Shown here: piece by piece, positions 52,127-60,337 of the stretch | Layout: every line of letters begins with the position of its first letter | Numbering within the stretch: the stretch's first letter is position 1 | Program-made: the position numbers and the translations under genes | The notes under the pieces: generated by a model | Databases searched by the model: none | Told to the model about the DNA's origin: nothing | Seen by the model: the letters and a program-made list of their open reading frames with translations, nothing else | Assembly (NCBI GenBank): GCA_965228265.1 | Contig: OZ245804.1 | Coordinates: forward strand, 2,418,001-2,482,000 | Direction: 5' to 3' | Source of the DNA: GCA-2732755 sp965228265 | GTDB lineage: Bacteria; Planctomycetota; Phycisphaerae; Phycisphaerales; UBA1924 | DNA: 64,000 nt

Positions 52127-52891
52127 ATGGCCACCACAGAGCGCCAGGACCGCATCGCCGAGCAGGACATTCTGACCATGGACACCCGCCATGGGCCGAT
52201 CCGGTTCCTCGCCGACACGGGCATTCTGAAGTGGCGGGCCGAAACGCTGCTCACCAAAGAGCCCGACACGATCGACTGGATCGACACGTTTGAGGCGGGC
52301 GAGGTGTTCTGGGATATCGGCGCCAACGTCGGGGTGTACTCGCTGTACGCGGCTCGTGCGGGCAAGGTCAGCCGAACGCTGGCGTTCGAGCCCTCGCCGT
52401 GGAACTTCGCGGCTCTCGTCCGCTCGACGCACCTGAACAACTGGGGCGATCGGATCTGGCCCTATTGCCTTGCCATCTCGGATGAGACCAAACTCGACAC
52501 GCTCCACATGAAGAACGCGTACTTCGGTTCTGCGCAGTGCAGCTTCGGCGAGCGGGTCAACCAATGGGGTGGCGAGCTCGACGTCGCCTTCGAGCAGGCT
52601 TCCATCGGGTTCTCCGTGGACGCTTTCATCGTGACGTTCAACCCGCCCTTCCCGAACCGGATCAAGATCGACGTGGACGGACTTGACGGCGCGATCGCCC
52701 GGGGCATGACCCGCACCGTGCGCGATGAACGCGTCCGGAGTGTGCTCATCGAGATCGACCGGGCCCGGACGGGCGAGCTGGAGGAAGTGACCCGGATCAT
52801 GGCCGAGGGTGGGCTCGAGCTCCGGAACCCGCCGCCGGCGGGAGGCTGGATCGAGTCCAACAACTTCTGCTTCACGCGTCCGGGCTTCTGA
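52127..52891 (+). CDS. FkbM-family methyltransferase
   Basis: The 254-residue product has the SAM-binding FWDIGANVGVYSLYAARAGK, AFEPSPWNFAALVRSTHLN and a later RIKIDVDGLDGAIARGM with the acidic residue of the FkbM fold. Family members methylate hydroxyl groups of sugars, glycolipids or polyketides. The ATG at 52127 is chosen because GGAG lies six bases before it; an earlier ATG lacks a site. It is divergent from the thiolase. Substrate unknown; a cell-surface glycan is one possibility. Confidence 0.88.
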   Translation: MATTERQDRIAEQDILTMDTRHGPIRFLADTGILKWRAETLLTKEPDTIDWIDTFEAGEVFWDIGANVGVYSLYAARAGKVSRTLAFEPSPWNFAALVRSTHLNNWGDRIWPYCLAISDETKLDTLHMKNAYFGSAQCSFGERVNQWGGELDVAFEQASIGFSVDAFIVTFNPPFPNRIKIDVDGLDGAIARGMTRTVRDERVRSVLIEIDRARTGELEEVTRIMAEGGLELRNPPPAGGWIESNNFCFTRPGF

Positions 52892-52969
52892 CAGGCTGGG
52901 CGGACCCGCCCAGCGGCTGCGCGCATAGGCTTGCGTTCCCAGGTGTATACATCCCTCCGGAGCAAGCCA

Positions 52970-54565
52970 ATGTCGAGCGATTTCGTCCAGCTACCCGCCA
53001 ATTCCAACCAGGCCCTCGGCATCGCGGAGTACGCGATCGAGTTCATGAAGTCGGGCAGCCCCGACCAGTCCGTCCTCGACAGAACCAAGCTCTTTCACAC
53101 CGATGCCTGCCTCTGCGGGCTCTCCGCGCTCGCGCTCGGCACCAACGCCCCAACCGTGCTTCGCAACGAGGCACTCGGGTATGCCGTGGGCCCTGATTCG
53201 CAGAAGATCGGCGAGGCGATGCAATCCGGCGCGACGGTCTTCGGTTCCTCGAAGCTTGTCTCGCCCGAGAAAGCCATCCTGGCCAATTCCTCGGCGGTCC
53301 GCGAGTGGGACTCCAACGGCACCAACTTCGGCTATGACCCGGAGAGGGGTAACACCGCAGGCGAGTTCGGACATAATGACTTCTACCCGGTAGCGCTCGC
53401 CGCCGCCCAGATGATGGGCAAGGACGGCGCCTACGCCCTCAAGGGCATGGTGCTCAGCGACGAGATCCGCGGAAGACTCGCTGAGGTGTTCAGTCTGAAG
53501 ACGTACAAAGTGGACCACGTCGTGCACGGCGCCATCGCCAGCGCGGCGACGTTCGGCGCGATGATGGGCGCCACGCCCGAGCAGATCGAGAGCGCCATCG
53601 GCATGGTCGTCGCGCACGCGATCCCGTTCCGCGCGATCCGGGCGGGCAAGCAGCTCTCGGATTCCAAGGGCGCCAGTGCCGCGATCACGACCGAGTTTGC
53701 GATCACGGCGGTCCGCCGCTCGATGAACGGCTTCATGGGCCCGCGCGACATCTTCCGCAACCCCGAGGCCATCTTCCGGATCTTCGAGGGCCCGGGGCAG
53801 ATGTTCACCGCGGTCACCAAGAAGCCCCACAACACCGAGAACGCCGACGCCTCCCCGTTTGACCTGCACCTTGCGATGTCGGGCAGCGACTTCACGGTCA
53901 TGGGCATGCACTTCAAGCTCGGGCTCTACGAGCACCAGTCGGCAGGCGCTCTCCAGGCGATGCTCGACCTGCTCGACAAGTGCCCGTCACTGCTCGATGA
54001 CAAGGACGGCGGCAAGATCAACAAGATCCGCATCGTCGCCTACGAGCCGGCGTTCGGCATCATCGGTGATCCCGCCAAGCGCAATCCGACGACCCGCCAG
54101 AGCGCGGACCACTCGATGGTCTACATCGTTTCGACGCTTCTGCGCAAGGCCCTGACGACGCAGCAGGTCGGCTGGAAGGAGCTCATGCTCGAGCCGGCCG
54201 ATTACAGCGACTCGGCTATCTATGACTCCCGCACGCGGGCGCTCATGGAGAAGATCGAGTTCGCCCACGGCGGCGAGGAGTACGACAGCAAGTACCCCGA
54301 CGGCATCCCGACAAGCGTCCAGATCGTCGACACCGACGGCTCCGCGTACGACTCGGGTCTCGTCATGTACCCCGCGGGCCACGCACGCAACCGCACCGCC
54401 GATCTCGAGGACATCCTCGCGCACAAGTTCCAGCTCCTGGGAAGACTCGCCTTCGAGAAGCCCGAGCCGATCATCGACCGCTACAACAGCATCGAGAGCC
54501 TCTCGGCCGAGGATCTGCGCGGGATCAACAGTTACGAGATCAGTGTCCGCGGCACGTTCCGATGA
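52970..54565 (+). CDS. prpD: MmgE/PrpD family 2-methylcitrate dehydratase
   Basis: The 531-residue protein of the MmgE/PrpD fold dehydrates 2-methylcitrate to 2-methyl-cis-aconitate. It shows DACLCGLSALALGTNAP, NSSAVREWDSNGTNF, the family's DFYPVALAAAQMMGKDG, HGAIASAATFGAMMGATPEQ and AGKQLSDSKGASAA. The C-terminal half has DHSMVYIVSTLL, where PrpD has the DHSLRYI-like motif. The start follows GGAG. Its stop overlaps the LOG gene (ATGA). With prpB and prpC downstream it supports propionate use. Confidence 0.9.
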   Translation: MSSDFVQLPANSNQALGIAEYAIEFMKSGSPDQSVLDRTKLFHTDACLCGLSALALGTNAPTVLRNEALGYAVGPDSQKIGEAMQSGATVFGSSKLVSPEKAILANSSAVREWDSNGTNFGYDPERGNTAGEFGHNDFYPVALAAAQMMGKDGAYALKGMVLSDEIRGRLAEVFSLKTYKVDHVVHGAIASAATFGAMMGATPEQIESAIGMVVAHAIPFRAIRAGKQLSDSKGASAAITTEFAITAVRRSMNGFMGPRDIFRNPEAIFRIFEGPGQMFTAVTKKPHNTENADASPFDLHLAMSGSDFTVMGMHFKLGLYEHQSAGALQAMLDLLDKCPSLLDDKDGGKINKIRIVAYEPAFGIIGDPAKRNPTTRQSADHSMVYIVSTLLRKALTTQQVGWKELMLEPADYSDSAIYDSRTRALMEKIEFAHGGEEYDSKYPDGIPTSVQIVDTDGSAYDSGLVMYPAGHARNRTADLEDILAHKFQLLGRLAFEKPEPIIDRYNSIESLSAEDLRGINSYEISVRGTFR

Positions 54566-55125
54566 GCCATTCCGTCTGCGTGTATCTCGGAGCCCGCGCC
54601 GGGCTTGGCAGCCAGTGGGCCGACGCAGCCAGGATCGCCGGCAAAGCGATCGCCGAGGCGGGGCACACGCTCGTCTACGGCGGCGGCCAGCTTGGGCTCA
54701 TGGGCATCCTCGCCGACAGCGCCCTTGCAGAAGGCGGCAGAGTCGTGGGCGTGATCCCGCAGGCGCTCGTCGATCTTGAACAGGCCCACCCGAACCTGCA
54801 TGAGCAGCACCTCGTGGCCAACATGCACCAGCGCAAGGCGAAGCTGACGGAACTGGCCGACGCGTTTCTCGTTTTGCCGGGCGGCTTCGGCACGCTCGAC
54901 GAACTCTTCGAGGCCATCACGTGGCGTCAGCTCCGGTTCCACACCAAGCCGATCATGCTCTGGAACGTGGACGGGTACTACGACAAGCTCTGGGCGTTTC
55001 TGCAGGACGGGCGCGAGCTCGGGTTCATGCCCGAAGCGACGTTCGAGGGACTGACCATCGGCGACGACCTGGGCGTGATGCTTCACTCCCTTGCCGGGAT
55101 CGGGAACGCCACGGGCGAGCGGTAG
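54562..55125 (+). CDS. LOG-family nucleotide phosphoribohydrolase (TIGR00730)
   Basis: The 187-residue Rossmann-like protein has HTLVYGGGQLGLMG and LPGGFGTLDELFEAITWRQL, the PGGxGTxxE motif of LOG enzymes. These cleave nucleoside monophosphates to base and ribose 5-phosphate, often cytokinin-type or general AMP-like substrates. The ATG overlaps the prpD stop (ATGA). Its last 43 bases overlap the convergent M28 peptidase gene, an antisense arrangement. No cofactor residue is missing by eye. Confidence 0.92.
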   Translation: MSHSVCVYLGARAGLGSQWADAARIAGKAIAEAGHTLVYGGGQLGLMGILADSALAEGGRVVGVIPQALVDLEQAHPNLHEQHLVANMHQRKAKLTELADAFLVLPGGFGTLDELFEAITWRQLRFHTKPIMLWNVDGYYDKLWAFLQDGRELGFMPEATFEGLTIGDDLGVMLHSLAGIGNATGER

Positions 55126-56441
55126 CCCTCGTTGTCGTAAGCGCGGACGCCGAAGAACCAGTTGTCCTTGCTGAGTTCGAGCGTGCCTTCGGTGGTGTTG
55201 CCCACGTCGATCGCGTCCTGCCAGAACGGGCTGGTGGTTTCACGGAAGACGATCTCGTAGCCGGCGACGTCGCTCTCGGGCGAGGCCTCCCAGCGGAGCG
55301 TGGTGTTGTTGGTGAGCTCGGCGACGATGATCCGCGCGTTGCCGGGCGTACTCGGGGCGCTGGCGAGGTGCGCGATGGCTACAGCATTGAGCTTGGCGAC
55401 GTCGGCGATATAGCCGGGGTCGACGAATTCGGGCAGATCGCCGAACTGCCTGCCCTCTTCGGTGCGGACGTCCTGATGCTGGTGGTCGTAGTTCTCGTAG
55501 ACCTCGGTCATGCGGACGGCGGGGAAGCCGGCCTCGTTGAAGGCGGTGTGGTCGCCCCCGCGGAGAAAGCGGTCCGGGCGGAAGATGAGCATGGGTTTGA
55601 CGGGTAAATCGTGGAGTTCCGCAATCTCGCATACATACCGGGCCAGTTGGCGCGAGGTGCTGTCGGACTCGGCCGAGAGCGAGCGGAGCATGCGGACGGC
55701 GCTCATGGCCCTTCGTTCCTCGGCGAGCACCGCGGTCGGGATGCCCTCTGAGAAAACGCGTACCCGGTCGCGTGCCGATTTGTCGCCCGGGCCGGTCGGG
55801 TCGCCCACGATGTCGCAGCTGAGGACCGCCCTGACGTCCTTGCCGGCATCGGCAGCTTGAGCCGCGTGCATGCGGGCTCCGTAGAGCCCCTGCTCCTCGC
55901 CCGCCACGGGCATGACGATCACCGTCGATTCGAGCTGCTCATGCATGAGTGCACGCGCCACAGCGAGGCAGACCGCGGTGCCCGAGCCGTCGTCGTTGGC
56001 GCCGGGGGCATCGGACTCGGCGTCGTTGGCCTCGCTCGCGCGTGAGTCATAGTGCCCGATGACGTAGTAGAGCCGATCGCGGGAAGCCGGGTCCGAGCCG
56101 GGAATCGTGCAGACGACATTGACGACTTCGGTATCGCTCACAATGCGCCGGCCGTCGGCTGGAACCGTGTGCGATTCGAGCTCAACAGTCACGTCATCCC
56201 GCCCCGCTTCCTTGGCGTATCGCACGAACTCCGACGCGAGCCATCGCCGGGCAGCCCCGATGCCCCGAGTGTCCGAGTCAGTCTGTGAGAGAGTGTGTCT
56301 GGTACCGAACGAAACGAGCTTGTCGATGTCGGCTTGAACGTGATCGGGCGAGATCGATTGGACGATTCGGCCCGCAACTCGCTCCGGAGGCTCGCCGGGA
56401 AAGAGCACAGAGGCAGCGGTGACGAGTGCATGGATGATCAT
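55083..56441 (-). CDS. M28-family metallopeptidase with C-terminal Fn3-like domain
   Basis: The 452-residue protein has a weak N-terminal signal (MIIHALVTAASVLFPGEPP) and the zinc aminopeptidase core: YVIGHYDSRASE, GANDDGSGTAVCLAVA, VAGEEQGLYGA, SCDIVGDP and the late RGGDHTAFNEAGFPAVRMTE, giving His, Asp and Glu ligands. The last ~90 residues (ARIIVAELTNNTTLRWEASP) resemble a fibronectin-III-like domain. It probably acts in the periplasm or outside the cell. TAGACT ends six bases before the ATG; prpB is divergent 51 bp away. Confidence 0.9.
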   Translation of the reverse strand: MIIHALVTAASVLFPGEPPERVAGRIVQSISPDHVQADIDKLVSFGTRHTLSQTDSDTRGIGAARRWLASEFVRYAKEAGRDDVTVELESHTVPADGRRIVSDTEVVNVVCTIPGSDPASRDRLYYVIGHYDSRASEANDAESDAPGANDDGSGTAVCLAVARALMHEQLESTVIVMPVAGEEQGLYGARMHAAQAADAGKDVRAVLSCDIVGDPTGPGDKSARDRVRVFSEGIPTAVLAEERRAMSAVRMLRSLSAESDSTSRQLARYVCEIAELHDLPVKPMLIFRPDRFLRGGDHTAFNEAGFPAVRMTEVYENYDHQHQDVRTEEGRQFGDLPEFVDPGYIADVAKLNAVAIAHLASAPSTPGNARIIVAELTNNTTLRWEASPESDVAGYEIVFRETTSPFWQDAIDVGNTTEGTLELSKDNWFFGVRAYDNEGYRSPVAFPIPARE

Positions 56442-56447
56442 GCTGGC

Positions 56448-56453
56448 AGTCTA
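56448..56453 (-). promoter_or_regulatory. Candidate -10 hexamer of the M28 gene
   Basis: TAGACT on the minus strand ends six bases before the ATG at 56441. Confidence 0.4.
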
Positions 56454-56481
56454 CCGAATTCCGAACCCCCCACTGATCCCC

Positions 56482-56487
56482 TAGAAT
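56482..56487 (+). promoter_or_regulatory. Candidate -10 hexamer for leaderless prpB
   Basis: TAGAAT ends five bases before the prpB ATG at 56493, with no ribosome site. Confidence 0.5.
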
Positions 56488-56492
56488 GCACC

Positions 56493-57386
56493 ATGACCAA
56501 GACCCACCCAGGCGACGTTCTCCGCACACTCATGGATTCGGGCCCCGTGGCGGCCCCCGGCGCGTTCAACGGACTGGTCGCACGAGCCGTCACCGAGGCC
56601 GGGTTTGACGCGTGCTACGTCTCGGGCGGGGCGCTCTCGGCTTCTTCGGGCGTGCCGGATATCGGGATTCTGAGCCTTGACCGCTTCAAGCAGTGCGTGC
56701 GAGAAGTGGCCCTCGGATCGGGCCTGCCCGTCATCGCCGACGCGGATACGGGCTTTGGCGAAGAGGAGATGGTCCGCCGAACGGTCATCGAGTACAACCA
56801 CGCCGGGGCAGCGGCCTGCCATATCGAAGACCAGGTCTTCCCCAAACGCTGCGGACACCTGGCGGGCAAGGCGCTCATCCCGATGCCCCAAGCGGTCGCG
56901 CGGATGCAGTGGGCTGCGCAGGCGTCGCGGGACTGCTCGGATGGGTCGTTCATCGTCTGCGCTCGCACGGATGCCAGATCGGTCGACGGTCTGGGAGCCG
57001 CGATCGAGCGGGCGCATGCGTACGTCGAGGCGGGGGCTCAGATGATCTTCCCGGAGGGGCTCGAATCCGAGGACGAGTTTGCGCGCTTTGCTGACGAACT
57101 GGGCAAGCTGTGCGACAAGCCGCCCTACCTGCTGGCCAACATGACCGAGTTCGGCAAGACCCCGATCATCCCGCTGACCCGTTTCGGCGAGATGGGCTAC
57201 CACGTCGTGATCTTCCCCGTCTCGACGCTCCGCACAGCGATGGGTGCCGTGACGAAGCTGCTGGCGGACCTCAAAGCCACCGGCAGTGTCGCAAACTCGA
57301 TTGACGGGATGCAGAACCGCAAGGATCTCTACGCCATGCTGGGCTATGAGCCTTCCGGCGAGGGATGGCAGTTCCCGGCCCACTGA
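56493..57386 (+). CDS. prpB: 2-methylisocitrate lyase (PEP mutase/ICL family)
   Basis: The 297-residue TIM-barrel enzyme cleaves 2-methylisocitrate to pyruvate and succinate. Visible are PGAFNGLVARAVTEAGFDA, the Mg-binding PVIADADTGFGEEE, HIEDQVFPKRCGHLAGK with the catalytic-loop Lys-Arg-Cys-Gly-His, and ICARTDARSVDG-like segment (VCARTDAR). The ATG at 56493 replaces an upstream shadow start. It precedes prpC by 84 bases. Isocitrate lyase itself would be longer (~430 residues), so PrpB is the better call. Confidence 0.94.
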   Translation: MTKTHPGDVLRTLMDSGPVAAPGAFNGLVARAVTEAGFDACYVSGGALSASSGVPDIGILSLDRFKQCVREVALGSGLPVIADADTGFGEEEMVRRTVIEYNHAGAAACHIEDQVFPKRCGHLAGKALIPMPQAVARMQWAAQASRDCSDGSFIVCARTDARSVDGLGAAIERAHAYVEAGAQMIFPEGLESEDEFARFADELGKLCDKPPYLLANMTEFGKTPIIPLTRFGEMGYHVVIFPVSTLRTAMGAVTKLLADLKATGSVANSIDGMQNRKDLYAMLGYEPSGEGWQFPAH

Positions 57387-57470
57387 ACGCCCAACCCCGG
57401 CTGCATACAGTACTGCCCGGCCCGATTTGCGGCCCGACCAGATACACAACCGCAGCAGGAGGTAGGCGTG

Positions 57471-58625
57471 ATGACAGCTACAAAACCGTCAGGACTCGAG
57501 GGCGTTGTTGCCGGCGATACCGCGATCTGCTCCGTTGAACAGGGCGCCCTGATCTACCGCGGCTACGAGATCCACGACCTCGCAGAGAACGCGAGCTTCG
57601 AGGACGTCGCGTATCTCCTGCTCCACGGCGACAAGCCAACGGCTGAGGAGAGCCGCTTCTTCAAGGACGAGCTCATCGCCAACCGGGCACTCTCCCCTCA
57701 GGCGATCCAGACGCTCAAGACCTGTGGCCCGCTGCTCCAGCAGGGCTCCGCGGTGCCGATGGATGTGGTCCGGACCGTCCTTTCGATCGTGGGCAACTGC
57801 GACCCTGACAGCCAGGACAACTCCCCCGAGGCCAACCTCCGCAAGGCCAAGCGCATCGTCGCCAAGATCCCGACCATCATCGGACACATGCAGAACATCA
57901 TCGACAGCAAGGAGATCATCGCGCCCGACACGGGCGGCGACGCCAAGCTCTCGCACGCGGCGAACCTGCTTTACCTGATGACCGGCGAGCGCCCGACGGC
58001 CGAGGCCGAGAAGGTCATGGACGTCTCGCTCATTCTCTACGCCGAGCACGACTACAACGCCTCGACGTTCACGAGCCGCGTGATCGCCGGCACGCTGAGT
58101 GACATGCACGGCGCGATGACCGGCGCGGTTGCGGCCCTCAAGGGCCCGCTCCACGGCGGCGCCAACGAGGCGGCGATGGTCATGCTGGGCGAGATCATGG
58201 AGTTCGTGAGCGCCGGCAAGGGCAGTGTCAACGACTGGATGCAGGACGCGTTTGCGACCAAGAAGAAGCTTATGGGCTTCGGGCACCGCGTCTACAAGAA
58301 CGGCGACCACCGCGCGCCGATCCTGCACAAGCTCGGACGCAAGGTCGCCGAGCAGAAGGGCGGAGAGTTCGTCAAGCTCTTCGACATCGGTGAGGAAGTC
58401 CAGAAGATCATGGAGGAGCAGAAGACGATCTACCCGAACGTCGACTTCCCCTGCGGCATGACGTACTACACGATGGGCATCCCCGTGCCCCAGTACACGC
58501 CGATCTTCGTCGCAAGCCGCGTCACCGGCTGGGCCGCTCACATCATGGAACAGCACGCCAACAACCGCCTCATCCGCCCGATCGCCAACTACACCGGGCC
58601 CGAGCTGCGGAAGTGGAACGGCTAA
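57471..58625 (+). CDS. prpC: 2-methylcitrate synthase/citrate synthase
   Basis: The 384-residue citrate-synthase-family enzyme condenses oxaloacetate with propionyl-CoA or acetyl-CoA. It has RGYEIHDLAENASFEDVAYL, the active-site HGGANEAAMVM with its His and GFGHRVYKNGDHRAP with the second His, then NVDFPCGMTYYTMGIP with the late acidic region. Size and short N-terminus fit methylcitrate synthase, and the neighbours prpB and prpD support it, though dual citrate activity is possible. The ATG follows AGGAGG by eight bases; GTG three bases earlier is possible. The stop abuts the convergent glycosyltransferase. Confidence 0.93.
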   Translation: MTATKPSGLEGVVAGDTAICSVEQGALIYRGYEIHDLAENASFEDVAYLLLHGDKPTAEESRFFKDELIANRALSPQAIQTLKTCGPLLQQGSAVPMDVVRTVLSIVGNCDPDSQDNSPEANLRKAKRIVAKIPTIIGHMQNIIDSKEIIAPDTGGDAKLSHAANLLYLMTGERPTAEAEKVMDVSLILYAEHDYNASTFTSRVIAGTLSDMHGAMTGAVAALKGPLHGGANEAAMVMLGEIMEFVSAGKGSVNDWMQDAFATKKKLMGFGHRVYKNGDHRAPILHKLGRKVAEQKGGEFVKLFDIGEEVQKIMEEQKTIYPNVDFPCGMTYYTMGIPVPQYTPIFVASRVTGWAAHIMEQHANNRLIRPIANYTGPELRKWNG

Positions 58626-60323
58626 TCAGCGTTCGAGCAGTTCCGTATAGATCGCGTCCACCGTTGTCACGTGCTCCGGGTAGCTCGTGAGTTTCGTGGC
58701 CTTGTGGACATCGCTCGGCGATGGGATCGCAAACTCGCCCCGGATAAGCTGCGAAATGCGCTCGGCGAGTTTCTCGGGCTGACCGCCCGGGAAGAAGAGC
58801 CCGTTGCCCGGGTGGCCGTGCGGGTTGTCCAGCGGCGTGATCGTGTCAGCCGCCCCGCCAAGGCGAGCGGCGATGATCATCTTGCCCGCGTGCAGATGCT
58901 CCCACATGACCAGAGGTGAGTTGTCCATCCAGATGTGCGGCAGAATGCCTACGTCATATTCACCGCCCGCCGCGATGAGTTGGAGCAGGTCGTACCCGCC
59001 GAGGAAATTGACCTCGGGGTACTTGGCCATGCGTTTGCGGAAGGCCCAGTCGCCGCCGTGCGCACGGATGACGAACTGGCATCGCTTGCGGATATCCGAT
59101 TCGAGCAAGTCGATCGCGCGGACGAGCACCTCGAGCCCCTTATTCGGGCGCACCGTGCCGAAGAAACCGAACCGAAGCGGTCGCGACGCCGTCTCGGCCC
59201 GCCAAGGTGCGTGCTCGTAGAAGGGGGAACGCCTGGCCCGACGGTTGATCTGATCGAAATGCGGCTGGCCGTAGGGCACAACGCGGAGCCTTTGCGGATC
59301 AACGCCCATCGAGGCGTGCAGACGCGCGTTGTAATCGGTTGGCGGTGTCACAAGGTCCGCTGAATTGAGCGCCCCGATACCCGCGACACGACGCCGACCG
59401 TAGTCGTTCAGCACGCGCAGATGCACCTCGCGGTTCTCAAGGAATTTCTCGTTGGCATCCATCGGGAGCGGCGCCGGTTCGCGCGGTGCTTTTCCGTTGG
59501 ATTCGGGGAACGCGTGGTCCAGAACGGTGTCCGACCGACCGGCCGTGTCATGCCCCATCGCGAGCTCGCGGTCAGGCTTTGGCTGGCGCTGGACGATACC
59601 CGTCGCCTCCTCGCCGTTGAGTGCCTTGCGGATGAGTCGGCGCGATTTGCTCTTGATCAGCTCGGCCTGTCTCGGTCCGAGCGAGCGTTCGGCGATGCGC
59701 TTGGCGATGCGTTTGACCTTGCGGACGCCGGGCTTGGATTCGTTCAGGCAGCCCGTGCAGCGTCGTCCGCCCTCGTAATCGAAACAGAGTTCGTGCTCGT
59801 TGTAGATCAGGTCCACCTGCGGGCAGACGTGCCAGTAGTTGTGCAACGTCACGACCACCGGGATGCCCGCGGCCTTGATCGCGCCAACCAGATCCAGCCC
59901 CTGGCCCTCGAGCGTGTGCGTATGCACGATCTCCACGCCCTGCTCTTTCAGGAACGACACAACAAGCTCGGACTGCTTCTTCGACTCGGCCTCGCGTCGA
60001 GGGTTTTTGAAGTTGGCCGCCGAGGGCGAAAGATTGGGGCTGTTGATCAGCTCGTGGCACTCGATGCCTCGCCAGGTTTCGCGGGGCCTGATGCGCATTC
60101 CCGGGATGAGCGAGTATTGGATGCCGCTCGAGAGGTAGATGACGCGATGCCCCATGAGCACGAGCCCGGCTGCGAGTTCGGAGGCGCTCAGGTTGTAACC
60201 CGTCCCCTCGGCCGCCTGGAGCGCCAGCCTCGCCCAGCCGAGGATCGCGATCGTTCTGGGTTGATCTGTGCGGGGCCAACCGGGCGGGATGGGCCCCGTC
60301 GACGACGGGCTCGGGGGTTGCAT
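58626..60323 (-). CDS. Glycosyltransferase family 4
   Basis: The 565-residue GT-B enzyme has a first domain with EGTGYNLSASELAAGLVLMG, HTHTLEGQGLDLVGAI and a Cys cluster (CPQVDL, CFDYEGGRRCTGCL) as in many GT4 enzymes. A 100-residue polar insertion follows. The second domain has FGFFGTVRPNKGLEVLVRAI and GILPHIWMDNSPLVMWEHLH with the donor-binding Glu. It likely adds a sugar in surface glycan synthesis. The ATG at 60323 follows a GAGGGGG ribosome site and lies 14 bases after the GT2 gene. Third in the operon. Confidence 0.92.
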   Translation of the reverse strand: MQPPSPSSTGPIPPGWPRTDQPRTIAILGWARLALQAAEGTGYNLSASELAAGLVLMGHRVIYLSSGIQYSLIPGMRIRPRETWRGIECHELINSPNLSPSAANFKNPRREAESKKQSELVVSFLKEQGVEIVHTHTLEGQGLDLVGAIKAAGIPVVVTLHNYWHVCPQVDLIYNEHELCFDYEGGRRCTGCLNESKPGVRKVKRIAKRIAERSLGPRQAELIKSKSRRLIRKALNGEEATGIVQRQPKPDRELAMGHDTAGRSDTVLDHAFPESNGKAPREPAPLPMDANEKFLENREVHLRVLNDYGRRRVAGIGALNSADLVTPPTDYNARLHASMGVDPQRLRVVPYGQPHFDQINRRARRSPFYEHAPWRAETASRPLRFGFFGTVRPNKGLEVLVRAIDLLESDIRKRCQFVIRAHGGDWAFRKRMAKYPEVNFLGGYDLLQLIAAGGEYDVGILPHIWMDNSPLVMWEHLHAGKMIIAARLGGAADTITPLDNPHGHPGNGLFFPGGQPEKLAERISQLIRGEFAIPSPSDVHKATKLTSYPEHVTTVDAIYTELLER

Positions 60324-60337
60324 CTGAACGGCCCCCT

